Below are positions 1 through 7,783 of a DNA stretch of 23,855 nucleotides, one piece after another. The first letter of the stretch is position 1. Each line of letters opens with the position of its first letter. A model generated the notes under the pieces. The model saw nothing but the letters and a program-made list of their open reading frames with translations. It did not search any database and had not been told where the DNA came from. The DNA is taken from NCBI GenBank assembly GCA_902795745.1, contig CADBMG010000107.1, positions 1 through 23,855 of the forward strand, written 5' to 3'. The position numbers and the translations under genes are program-made. The stretch is from an uncultured Pseudomonadota bacterium (GTDB lineage Bacteria > Pseudomonadota > Alphaproteobacteria > RF32 > CAG-239).

Positions 1-983
1 ACCGGATTTTCTGCCGGAGCATCATCTACAACGGTAGCACCTGTTCCATCTTCACCTTTCGGCATAATATCAGGCAAAGCACCGATAGCTTGTTTGCGTT
101 TAAGTTTATTTACGAACTTAATTGAACGCTGGGCATCCCATTTGCGTTTACCTTCTTCACTTTGGTAAATGACCTTATAGACTTCAATTGCCTGATCAAA
201 CTCTGAAAGTTTAGTCAAGCATGATGCCAATCCGTCATACAACTTATGTGTATAACGCCCCCCAACAACAGCTTGTGCTTTCTTGTAGCACTTCAAAGCA
301 TCTTTAAACTTGAACATTTTTTGATATACATAACCAATGCTTACCCAAGCCTGCAAATCTTGACTGTTGATGTTTAGAATTTTGGTAAAACATTTTAGTG
401 CGGAATCATTATCACCCATCAATTGATAAGTCACGCCGATACCATTCCATGCTTTGGTGTTATATTTGTCACCGGATAAAACTTTTTTGAAAAATGAAAT
501 TGAACGTTCATATTGTTTAAGTTTTTGCAATGTTACAGCAATACTCAGAAGTGTTTGCGGATGTTTTTGGTCAACTTTCATAGCTTCTTCCAAAACGTCT
601 AAAGCCTCTTTGTAAGAGAACATATGCTGCAAAGCAATTGCTTTACCGTTCAGAGCTTCAAGCGAGGTTCTGTCGTAGCCGAACGCCTCATCAAAACAAT
701 TAATTGCTTCCTTATAAAGACCACGCATAGAAAGCGTTACACCTTTGTTATTTAACACTTCAACCGATTTCGGATTAATCGCAAGGGCTTTATCAAAACA
801 TTCAACCGCATCAGTATATTTGCTCATTTTCTGGTAGGCAAAACCCTGAGAGTTCAAGGCTTTCCATGCACGCGGATTATCGTTAATCACTTCGGCAAAT
901 TTTGCTATTGCCTCTTCATAATGGCCGGCATCCAACAATTCTTGTCCCCGTTTATAGGACGTATTTTCATTCAATTTTACCAT
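1..983 (-). CDS. TPR-repeat protein, C-terminus cut by window edge
   Basis: Open from an ATG at 983 to the left edge with no stop, so at least 327 residues. The translation is a run of about eight 34-residue tetratricopeptide repeats (for example the segments starting AWKALNSQGFAYQKM and AWNGIGVTYQLMGDNDSAL), with the usual A/G at helix A and 'P' at the repeat ends (INPKS, DQKHP). After the repeats comes a basic stretch (KWDAQRSIKFVNKLKRKQ) and then an acidic, Gly/Ala-rich tail. No signal peptide is visible, so it is probably cytoplasmic. TPR arrays bind other proteins; the partner cannot be told from sequence. An AGAGG ribosome binding site lies just before the ATG, and a good promoter (1017-1045) gives it its own transcript downstream of the moxR-DUF58 pair. 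Confidence 0.85.
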   Translation of the reverse strand, partial: MVKLNENTSYKRGQELLDAGHYEEAIAKFAEVINDNPRAWKALNSQGFAYQKMSKYTDAVECFDKALAINPKSVEVLNNKGVTLSMRGLYKEAINCFDEAFGYDRTSLEALNGKAIALQHMFSYKEALDVLEEAMKVDQKHPQTLLSIAVTLQKLKQYERSISFFKKVLSGDKYNTKAWNGIGVTYQLMGDNDSALKCFTKILNINSQDLQAWVSIGYVYQKMFKFKDALKCYKKAQAVVGGRYTHKLYDGLASCLTKLSEFDQAIEVYKVIYQSEEGKRKWDAQRSIKFVNKLKRKQAIGALPDIMPKGEDGTGATVVDDAPAENP

Positions 984-1016
984 TTTAACCTCTTCTTTCA
1001 CAAAATAATTAAACCA

Positions 1017-1045
1017 TTAATAGCACATAAAATTTATTGTGTCAA
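1017..1045 (-). promoter_or_regulatory. sigma70-type promoter of the TPR gene
   Basis: On the minus strand TTGACA (1045-1040) and TATTAA (1022-1017) are separated by exactly 17 bases. Expected start is near 1010, about 27 bases before the ATG at 983. It sits in the 67-base gap after the DUF58 gene. Seen by eye, not tested. Confidence 0.65.
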
Positions 1046-1050
1046 GTTTT

Positions 1051-1983
1051 TTATATTCGACCTAATTGCTTGAAAATAGGTCTGTCTGTCCTAACCTCCA
1101 TATACTTACAAGAAAATTTTTGACAACTATGTTGTAAATTACGTCGATTTATTGCAAAATGTTGTTGATATGCGACTTTAAACTGCTCGGAAGCTGAATT
1201 AAAGACAACTTTTTGCTCATTAAATTGTGCGGCATATAATCCGTCAAGCGGTGCCACATCTTCCAAAACATCAAAAATATTAATGCAATAAATACTGTGT
1301 CGACGCGATAATGTGGCGATATTTTTGAACGAATCTGTCGATAAATTGTAGAAATCACTTAAAATAAAAAATGTCCCCTGCCCTTTATGACTCAGTTCAA
1401 ACATTTTCAACGCAGAAGAAATGTCCCCGATATGGCTTGTTTGTAATATTTCTTCTGTTTTTTGGGCAATAACCTTAAATAACAACATCAACGATTTTTG
1501 GTTATTTTGCGGTTTATAATATGTCGTTTTTTCGCCATCAAAAAGCAGCAAACCGAATCGATCTTTGTTACGCAAGGTCATCCATCCGATTAAAGCTGCC
1601 AATTTAGCCGCTGTTACCGATTTAAGTTCATTTTTGGTACCGAAAACCATTGATGCTGATAAATCAAGCAATACAATAATTTCTCGGTCTTTTTCTTCGT
1701 GATAAATTTTGGTATATGGCTCAGATTTTCGTGCCGTTACACGCCAATCAATGTCACGAATATCATCGCCGAAATTATATTCGCGCACTTCTTCAAACTC
1801 CATGCCGCGACCTTTAAACACCGATTTTACATCACCTGCCATATCTGAAGTCATTCTGTTTTCCGACATGGAAAGATAAGGAACATAGCGCTGTTGTTCA
1901 ATTAAATCTTGCACACTGACAGCCAAACCCTTGTATTGATTTGACTGTTGAGCTTCCGATTTGGTAAAATTAAACAATCGCAT
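1051..1983 (-). CDS. DUF58 family protein (MoxR partner)
   Basis: A 310-residue protein with the DUF58 signature: the block GRGMEFEEVREYNFGDDIRD followed by IDWRVTARKSEPYTKIYHEE (about residues 58-97), which is the most conserved part of the family. It is followed by a von Willebrand A-like beta strand with a DxSxS metal site (LLDLSASM, about residues 106-113). No membrane segment is visible. DUF58 proteins are regularly encoded beside MoxR AAA+ ATPases and are thought to act with them in assembling or maturing other proteins; the substrate here is unknown. The start is 17 bases after the moxR stop and has AGGGA upstream, so the two are almost certainly cotranscribed. No BatA/BatB-type genes follow, so this is a reduced MoxR-DUF58 pair rather than a full aerotolerance operon. 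Confidence 0.9.
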   Translation of the reverse strand: MRLFNFTKSEAQQSNQYKGLAVSVQDLIEQQRYVPYLSMSENRMTSDMAGDVKSVFKGRGMEFEEVREYNFGDDIRDIDWRVTARKSEPYTKIYHEEKDREIIVLLDLSASMVFGTKNELKSVTAAKLAALIGWMTLRNKDRFGLLLFDGEKTTYYKPQNNQKSLMLLFKVIAQKTEEILQTSHIGDISSALKMFELSHKGQGTFFILSDFYNLSTDSFKNIATLSRRHSIYCINIFDVLEDVAPLDGLYAAQFNEQKVVFNSASEQFKVAYQQHFAINRRNLQHSCQKFSCKYMEVRTDRPIFKQLGRI

Positions 1984-2000
1984 CGGTAAAATTCCCTATT

Positions 2001-2972
2001 TTACGGCAACGGAACAATTTGTAACAATTTAGCAATTACCTCGTCGGTAGTCAAACCGCCGGCTTGTGCTTCAAAACTTAAAATCAAACGATGACGTAAA
2101 ATATCAAACGCTACGGCATGAATATCTTCCGGCGTAACAAAATCGTTACCGTTCAGCCACGCATGAATACGTGCACACTTATCAAGTGCTATGGTAGCAC
2201 GAGGACTGGCCCCGAATGCCAATGTACCGCGCAAACTGTCATCATATTTTTCCGGATGCCGTGTGGCAATGATAAGTTGCACCAAATATTCTTCCAATGA
2301 GTTTGAAAAATGAATATTTTGCGTTTTTTTCCGTGCTTCTAATATATCATCAATTCTAACCGTGCAGGCTTTATCGCGAGCGGTTGTATCATCTGCGGCA
2401 TCTTCTTGACGAACAAGGCGTAAAATCTTATGTTCAGTAGAAGCATTAGGCTGATCAATTTTAACATACATCAAAAAACGGTCAAGTTGTGCTTCCGGCA
2501 GATTATATGTACCTTCGTGCTCAATCGGATTTTGGGTAGCCATAACCATAAACAACGGCGGCAATTTATATTGTTTTCCACCCACACTGACCTGACGTTC
2601 CGCCATAGCTTCCAACAGTGCCGCTTGAACTTTAGCCGGAGCACGGTTAATTTCATCAGCCAGAACCAAATTGGCAAATACCGGTCCGGCTCTGAACTCA
2701 AATTGTCCGGTTGCCGAAACATAAATTTCACTTCCGGTAATATCCGACGGCAGCAAGTCAGGTGTAAACTGTATGCGGTTATAGTCAGCATCAATACACT
2801 GCGACATGGTTTTAATTGCTTTTGTTTTTGCCAGTCCGGGAGCTCCCTCTACCAAAATATGCCCGTCGGCAATTAAGGTAATAATCAACTTTTTTACTAA
2901 ATCTTCCTGTCCTAAAATGCGGCTTTCCATATATTGCCGCAAGGCATTTATTTTTTCGTATACTTCTGACAT
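2001..2972 (-). CDS. moxR: MoxR family AAA+ ATPase
   Basis: A 323-residue AAA+ ATPase. The Walker A region is the MoxR form EGAPGLAKTKAIKTM (about residues 41-55), Walker B is VLADEINRAPAKVQAALLEA (about 106-125), with the MoxR-specific segment AERQVSVGGKQYKLPPLFMV and sensor 1 ATQNPIEHEGTYNLPEAQLD just after. The C-terminal lid helical domain includes GASPRATIAL, a typical sensor 2. Length is usual for the family. It is the first gene of a leftward pair with the DUF58 protein and is divergent from the helicase gene. A GGGAGAA ribosome binding site lies upstream of the chosen ATG; another ATG eight bases earlier is out of frame. Function as a chaperone-like ATPase is family knowledge; the target is unknown. 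Confidence 0.93.
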   Translation of the reverse strand: MSEVYEKINALRQYMESRILGQEDLVKKLIITLIADGHILVEGAPGLAKTKAIKTMSQCIDADYNRIQFTPDLLPSDITGSEIYVSATGQFEFRAGPVFANLVLADEINRAPAKVQAALLEAMAERQVSVGGKQYKLPPLFMVMATQNPIEHEGTYNLPEAQLDRFLMYVKIDQPNASTEHKILRLVRQEDAADDTTARDKACTVRIDDILEARKKTQNIHFSNSLEEYLVQLIIATRHPEKYDDSLRGTLAFGASPRATIALDKCARIHAWLNGNDFVTPEDIHAVAFDILRHRLILSFEAQAGGLTTDEVIAKLLQIVPLP

Positions 2973-3004
2973 ATTTTCATATTCTCCCGTTGAAAAAATT
3001 GCTT

Positions 3005-3025
3005 AAAAGTAGATAATTTACTTTT
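3005..3025. promoter_or_regulatory. 7-bp inverted repeat in the moxR/pcrA divergent gap
   Basis: AAAAGTA (3005-3011) and TACTTTT (3019-3025) are perfect inverted repeats with a 7-base spacer, in the 131-base region between two divergent genes. It could be an operator. A TATAAT hexamer lies at about 3040-3045 on the plus strand, without a convincing -35 element. AT-rich, so chance is possible. Confidence 0.3.
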
Positions 3026-3103
3026 AATCGTCCTCATATTGTTATAATTGTATATATAGGTTTAGAAAAGATTAAAGACAAGCAAAAAATATACAAGAAG
3101 AAA

Positions 3104-5458
3104 ATGATGAATGACGATATTTTTGATTTAGACGATGATAATACTTCGCCACGAACATACGACAATATTAGTGCACTAAAACCGCAAATGCCTTGGCTGG
3201 ATGAGCTTAATCCGGAACAAAGACGAGCAGTTGAAACCACCGAAGGACCTTTGTTGGTACTTTCCGGCGCCGGTACCGGAAAGACTAAAGTGCTGACCAC
3301 TCGTCTAGCTTATCTTTTGATGCAAAATAAAGCTAATCCTTGGAATTGTTTAGTAGTAACTTTTACCAATCGTGCAGCCAAAGAAATGCGTGAACGAGTG
3401 CAAAACCTTATAGGTGATATGGTAAACAATGTTTGGCTTGGTACATTTCACAGCATATGTGTCAAGATTTTGCGTGTTCATGCAGAATTAGTCGGATTAA
3501 AACCCAATTTTACCATTTTAGGGGAAGATGATCAAAAGCGCGTTATCAAACAGATTTTGGAAGCGGAAGGAATTGATGATAAAAAATACCCGCCGCAAGC
3601 ATTAATGGAAAAAATATCTCGTCTCAAAGACAAAGGAATTACCGTTGATAAAGCGGTAAATGAATATCGTTCGAATATTTTAATAACCGTATATCAAAAA
3701 TATCAAGCACGATTACAAGAACTTAACTGTGTTGACTTCGGCGATATTTTGCTGGATACTTTGATTTTATTGCAATCAAACCCTGATGTTTTGCAAAAAT
3801 ATCAAGACAAATTCCGCTATATTATGGTTGATGAGTATCAAGACACCAACGTTACGCAATATTTATTTTTGCGTCTTTTATCACAAAAATACCGCAATCT
3901 TTGTTGTGTGGGAGATGATGATCAGTCTATATATTCATGGCGTGGTGCGGAAATTGAAAATATTATGCGTTTTCAAAAAGATTTTGATGATGCTGAAATC
4001 ATCCGCTTGGAGCGTAACTATCGTTCAACCGCAAACATATTAAATGCCGCCAGTAGTTTGATCGCCCATAACTCAACGCGATTGGGCAAAACTTTACGTG
4101 TGGCAGAAAACAGTCCGGCACAACGCGGTGATAACAGCAAAATCCAACTGATAAGTACGGCAACTGGCAGCGAAGAAGCCGAATGGATTGCCTCAGAAAT
4201 AGAGCGTTTGCATCGTATAGGAGAGCCATATTCGGATATAGCGGTTTTAGTGCGCACAGCCTTTCAAACCCGTGAGGTAGAAGAAAAGTTTGTCAGTGAA
4301 GCTATTCCGTATCAGGTTATCGGAGGACCTAAGTTTTATGAACGTGCCGAAATTCGTGATGCCTTGGCATATTTTCGCGTAATTATTCAACCGGCCGATG
4401 ATTTAGCCTTAGAACGTATCATCAATAAGCCGGCACGCGGTGTCGGAGCCAAAACCATCGAAAAAATGGAGCAGTTGGCACGAGAACGCCACATCTCGCT
4501 TTTTGAAACCGTAAATATGGCTATTAACGAAGGTCTTATCAGCGGAAAGGTTAAAAATAACCTAGCTGAGTTGATGCAACATTTCAATGAATGGCAAAAA
4601 ATGGAACAAGCTCTGCCGGTTAATGAACTTGCCGAACAAGTTTTAGATGAATCGGGATATTTTGAAATGTTGAAAAACGACTCATCGGTTGAAGCACCGG
4701 GAAGATTAGAAAACCTTAGAGAATTAATCAGTGTAATGGGTGATGCCAACATTTATCCCACTCTATCGGAATTTTTGGAGCACGTAAGTTTAGTCATGGA
4801 TAATGATAATACCGTAGATCCTAACAAAGTTATGCTGATAACGTTACATTCTGCCAAAGGTTTGGAATTTGATACCGTATTTTTACCCGGTTGGGAAGAA
4901 GGTTTGTTTCCGCACCAGAAAAGTTTGGAAGAAGGTGGAACAAATTCTTTGGAAGAAGAACGACGCTTGGCCTATGTTGCCATAACACGAGCCAAACAAA
5001 AGCTGTATATTTCTTTGGCTCACAGCCGCAAACTTTACGGTCAATGGCAAAATCCTCTCCCCTCACGCTTCATCAATGAAATTCCGACAGATTGTCTAAA
5101 CATCCGTAACCAGATGAGCCAATGTTACAACGGCAGATATTCATCGGGTTATGGTAATTCTTACGGCGGATACCGCAAAAGTTACGGCAAAGCAAAGACG
5201 ACGTATTCGACCAAACCAAGCTATAAGCGTTATGAAGAATATGATGACGCCGGCGGAGAATATACTTATGAGCCTGATGACTACGCTGATTATACCTCGT
5301 ACAGAAGCGGCAGAACTTCGAGCTTGGTAGGTGTGCGTGTATATCACGACAGTTTCGGCTATGGAGAAATTATCGAAGTTGACGGACAGGTCTGTGAAGT
5401 GCAATTTGATAAATACGGTCGTAAAAAGGTAATGGGAACCTATTTGCACCGAGCTTAA
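3104..5458 (+). CDS. pcrA: ATP-dependent DNA helicase, UvrD/PcrA type (SF1A)
   Basis: A 784-residue superfamily 1A helicase that unwinds DNA 3' to 5' in repair and at stalled forks. All motifs are visible in order: Q motif LNPEQRRAV (about 35-43), Walker A GAGTGKT (55-61), Ia VTFTNRAAKEMRERV, Ic GTFHSICVKILR, II VDEYQDTN, III GDDDQSIYSWRGAE, IV RLERNYRS, V LITLHSAKGLEFDTVFL and VI EEERRLAYVAITRAKQ. After a Tyr/Gly/Ser-rich linker, the last ~45 residues (LVGVRVYHDSFGYGEIIEV onward) form the Tudor-like C-terminal domain known from PcrA, which contacts RNA polymerase. A short acidic N-terminal extension (about 30 residues) precedes the core. The start chosen has AAGAAG upstream; the adjacent second Met is equally possible. 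PcrA versus UvrD naming is uncertain. Confidence 0.95.
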   Translation: MMNDDIFDLDDDNTSPRTYDNISALKPQMPWLDELNPEQRRAVETTEGPLLVLSGAGTGKTKVLTTRLAYLLMQNKANPWNCLVVTFTNRAAKEMRERVQNLIGDMVNNVWLGTFHSICVKILRVHAELVGLKPNFTILGEDDQKRVIKQILEAEGIDDKKYPPQALMEKISRLKDKGITVDKAVNEYRSNILITVYQKYQARLQELNCVDFGDILLDTLILLQSNPDVLQKYQDKFRYIMVDEYQDTNVTQYLFLRLLSQKYRNLCCVGDDDQSIYSWRGAEIENIMRFQKDFDDAEIIRLERNYRSTANILNAASSLIAHNSTRLGKTLRVAENSPAQRGDNSKIQLISTATGSEEAEWIASEIERLHRIGEPYSDIAVLVRTAFQTREVEEKFVSEAIPYQVIGGPKFYERAEIRDALAYFRVIIQPADDLALERIINKPARGVGAKTIEKMEQLARERHISLFETVNMAINEGLISGKVKNNLAELMQHFNEWQKMEQALPVNELAEQVLDESGYFEMLKNDSSVEAPGRLENLRELISVMGDANIYPTLSEFLEHVSLVMDNDNTVDPNKVMLITLHSAKGLEFDTVFLPGWEEGLFPHQKSLEEGGTNSLEEERRLAYVAITRAKQKLYISLAHSRKLYGQWQNPLPSRFINEIPTDCLNIRNQMSQCYNGRYSSGYGNSYGGYRKSYGKAKTTYSTKPSYKRYEEYDDAGGEYTYEPDDYADYTSYRSGRTSSLVGVRVYHDSFGYGEIIEVDGQVCEVQFDKYGRKKVMGTYLHRA

Positions 5459-6444
5459 GTATTTGCCACCATTCGTGCCAAAAAGTAATGCTTACCGCGC
5501 AATAATCTGAATATCAATTTATGCTTTAGTTTAAGAGCGGAAAAATAGCACATTCCTTCATCAACTCTTTTAAGATAACGGTCAAAATTTTTAATTACCA
5601 ATGAATAGTTATCACCTTTTTCCAATAGCTTGACTATTGTATATTTAAAGAATTTACGTTCATGATCGTACATGAAATGTTTGTAAGATTCCTCAAAGAT
5701 TGGATCATTATGGGTTTTGAGATACTGTACTGATATTTTGTTAATCACTTCATCCGCATCTAACATAGTATTCAAGCTGACCTTATCATCAATGGTATGC
5801 ATTATTGAATGTGGATTTTGTACATAATAAACCAGCTGATTGTCAATTTGAGCAAAACTATTAACATTCAATAATACCTCAAATGAATAGATATCATCTT
5901 CTCTTGGGTGCAAAGAATAAAAATCTACGGCTTTTGCCGTTTCCGCTTTATAGATTTTATTCCAAATAAGAACCTTTTCCATATTCCTATTGTCCAGATA
6001 TTGACTCCTAACATTTTTCATAATTACTGGTTCGGTCATAATTTGAGAAACAAACTCAACTTTTTCTTCCGGAAAAACTTCTTCTAAGCCAAACTGACAA
6101 ATATCGGCGTCAGATTTCGTAATGGCAGCAACAGCAATTTCCATCGCCTGAGGATGCAAAAAATCATCTCCATCAAGAAACATTATATATTTCCCTTTGG
6201 CTATTTTCAGCCCCTTATTTCGAGCAAAAGATACACCCTTATTATTTTGATCAATTAACTTAAATCGCTCGTCATTTTCAGTATATTCCTTAATAATTTC
6301 CAGCGAATTATCCGAACTTCCGTCATTAATACAAATGGCTTCAAAATTCCTAAAAGTCTGTTTTTGCACGCTATTCAAGGTTTGTGATAAAAATTTTGCA
6401 ACATTATATATCGGTATAATTAAACTGATAATAGGTTCAGACAT
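5455..6444 (-). CDS. Family 2 glycosyltransferase
   Basis: A 329-residue GT-A fold glycosyltransferase. The N-terminus has the GT2 start SLIIPIYNVAKFLSQTLNSV, then FEAICINDGSSDNS (nucleotide-binding), GVSFARNKGLKIAKGKYIMF and the metal-binding DGDD at about residue 93. It transfers a sugar from a nucleotide-sugar, probably to a cell-surface polysaccharide; acceptor and sugar are unknown. No membrane segment. The frame is open to 6483, but the ATG at 6444 has AAGGG at the right spacing and gives the family N-terminus, so the 13 upstream residues are left out. Its stop overlaps the helicase stop by four bases (CTTAAG), a tail-to-tail arrangement. It is the last clear chromosomal gene before the prophage and has its own promoter. 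Confidence 0.9.
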   Translation of the reverse strand: MSEPIISLIIPIYNVAKFLSQTLNSVQKQTFRNFEAICINDGSSDNSLEIIKEYTENDERFKLIDQNNKGVSFARNKGLKIAKGKYIMFLDGDDFLHPQAMEIAVAAITKSDADICQFGLEEVFPEEKVEFVSQIMTEPVIMKNVRSQYLDNRNMEKVLIWNKIYKAETAKAVDFYSLHPREDDIYSFEVLLNVNSFAQIDNQLVYYVQNPHSIMHTIDDKVSLNTMLDADEVINKISVQYLKTHNDPIFEESYKHFMYDHERKFFKYTIVKLLEKGDNYSLVIKNFDRYLKRVDEGMCYFSALKLKHKLIFRLLRGKHYFLARMVANT

Positions 6445-6473
6445 ACATTTTCCCTTCACAATTGATTTTAGGC

Positions 6474-6502
6474 AAACTACCACGCCGGTTTACTTTTGTC
6501 AA
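6474..6502 (-). promoter_or_regulatory. sigma70-type promoter of the glycosyltransferase gene
   Basis: On the minus strand TTGACA (6502-6497), a 17-base spacer, then TAGTTT (6479-6474). Expected start near 6467, 20-odd bases before the ATG at 6444. A terminator lies immediately upstream, insulating it from prophage transcription. Confidence 0.6.
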
Positions 6503-6505
6503 TGC

Positions 6506-6546
6506 AAAAAAGTTATGCCTCGATTCCGCTGGAATCGTCAAGGCAT
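6506..6546 (-). terminator. Rho-independent terminator upstream of the glycosyltransferase
   Basis: Read on the minus strand: TGCCT, a three-base bulge, CGATTCC, loop AGC, GGAATCG, AGGCA, then AAC and six T (6511-6506). The twelve paired bases plus T-run make a good terminator for leftward transcription arriving from the prophage side. It may be a host element that predates integration. Confidence 0.65.
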
Positions 6547-6624
6547 CTTCCGCTTTTAAAATTTGAAGATCCATTGACCAAATCTGACGGTTTGGAGGGA
6601 TGACTCTTTATTTTTATTGATTAT

Positions 6625-6660
6625 AAAAAAAATCCGCAAAACATAAAGTTCTGCGGATTT
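6625..6660 (-). terminator. Terminator at the end of the prophage late operon
   Basis: Minus-strand AAATCCGCA (6660-6652) pairs perfectly with TGCGGATTT (6638-6630), loop 13 bases, followed by a T-run (to 6625). It starts five bases after the last phage stop codon and closes the leftward operon. The plus-strand reading also ends in T's, so it may work both ways. Confidence 0.85.
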
Positions 6661-6665
6661 ATTAA

Positions 6666-7334
6666 TCATTTTGCTTCTTTACCGAACATTGATCCGCCGC
6701 TTTTAAGCATAGAACCTAAGTTGTTCCATGCTTGTTGCTTGGCATTATCTATGCGTCCCTGCACTCCGGCATTAGCATTATACAGATGTTGCTGATTGTT
6801 ATATCCGGAAACAGAACCTTGAAGCAGCGACAATATCTGATCGATATAATTCTGCCGTGCCTGATTATTGAAATTGGCCACATTTCCGGCATTTTCCAAC
6901 GACTGACTGAAAGCACTCTGTCCGGCATTAACACTTTGATATGCCGCTTGTTGCCACGCATCATTCTGAGCATTTTGCAAATCGGACATCGCCCGTTGAT
7001 AAGCTTCTGTTCCAACCCCCAATCCCTGATTGATAAGTTGAGTTTGCAAATCTGCCTGCTGACGCGAGAATTGCGGTTGCAACTTATCGGCATAGGCATT
7101 ATAGGTTGCCTGTTCTGCCCGACGACGTGCAGCATCTGAACCGTCTATCGTAAACTGATAGCCGGGCATGGCACTCAGATTTTGGCTCATATTTAAAGCC
7201 TGTGCTGTTAAATTCCCTAGTGTATTGTCATAATTCTGCGTATTGTAATTACGCAAATAATTAATATAATTTGTTTCGTAGGCATAAGGCGAAGTCGAAC
7301 TTGTACCGAATACCTTTCCGATTGATTTACTCAT
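6666..7334 (-). CDS. Gln/Asn-rich phage protein, possible ejection or tail-associated protein
   Basis: A 222-residue protein rich in Gln, Asn, Ala and Ser (about residues 60-200 are largely helical, with runs such as FSRQQADLQTQLINQGLGVG). No enzyme motif. Final gene of the late operon, after the gp10-like hub gene and the GNAT gene. In P22-like phages this position holds genes for virion proteins ejected with the DNA (gp7, gp14, gp16, gp20), and the low-complexity helical composition fits that class; homology to a named family is not certain. GGGAG lies just before the ATG and a strong terminator follows the stop. Confidence 0.6.
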   Translation of the reverse strand: MSKSIGKVFGTSSTSPYAYETNYINYLRNYNTQNYDNTLGNLTAQALNMSQNLSAMPGYQFTIDGSDAARRRAEQATYNAYADKLQPQFSRQQADLQTQLINQGLGVGTEAYQRAMSDLQNAQNDAWQQAAYQSVNAGQSAFSQSLENAGNVANFNNQARQNYIDQILSLLQGSVSGYNNQQHLYNANAGVQGRIDNAKQQAWNNLGSMLKSGGSMFGKEAK

Positions 7335-7361
7335 ATTATATCTCCCTATTAAAAAATTAAA

Positions 7362-7781
7362 TTAAAGCCAAGGACACTCTTCTTGAAGCATCCCGAAAAA
7401 ATAACAGTCTTTACCGTTATCAAGATATTTGCGCAAAAAACCTTCCGGCTTAAAACCTAATTTTTGCACAAATTTTAAGCAAGTTTCATTATCTGAACAG
7501 ACTAAAAGATTAATCCGCCGACAGTGCAACTCGTTAAAAGCCGTATCGAACATTTTTTGTAATACGCGTCTGGTACACCAATGTTTATCTGATGCATAAA
7601 TAGTCCACCAAATTGAATGATTCGGTTCATAATCATGAAATATCAAGCCGCCTAACCTCTTATTTTCGTTATAGAAACCAAAAGTAAGATTGTCGCCGAG
7701 CCAATCTTGGGAAATTTGTAATTTTTTGCAAACCCAAAGGGCAATTTCATCATTTTTGTCGCGAATAATATCAATACTCAT
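7362..7781 (-). CDS. GNAT-family N-acetyltransferase within the tail module
   Basis: A 139-residue protein with a GNAT-like fold: the beta hairpin FGFYNENKRLGGLIFHDYEP (about 35-54), the WWTIYASDKHWCTRRVLQKM segment in place of the acetyl-CoA pyrophosphate loop and helix, the strand RINLLVCSDNETCLKFVQKL and the terminal GFKPEGFLRKYLDNGKDCYF. The canonical Q/RxxGxG/A loop is degenerate (DKHWCTRR), so activity should not be assumed. The stop of the gp10-like gene is two bases upstream, so it is translated with the tail genes. Its role is unknown: host protein modification, virion protein modification or a non-catalytic structural use are all possible. Confidence 0.7.
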   Translation of the reverse strand: MSIDIIRDKNDEIALWVCKKLQISQDWLGDNLTFGFYNENKRLGGLIFHDYEPNHSIWWTIYASDKHWCTRRVLQKMFDTAFNELHCRRINLLVCSDNETCLKFVQKLGFKPEGFLRKYLDNGKDCYFFGMLQEECPWL

Positions 7782-7783
7782 TG

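Noticed and set aside
2430..2876. 148-codon plus-strand frame opposite moxR
   Set aside because: Shadow of the conserved moxR gene; no ribosome binding site and odd composition.
6437..6574. 45-codon minus-strand gene between prophage and glycosyltransferase
   Set aside because: No ribosome binding site, crosses a terminator and promoter; kept only as a possible relic.
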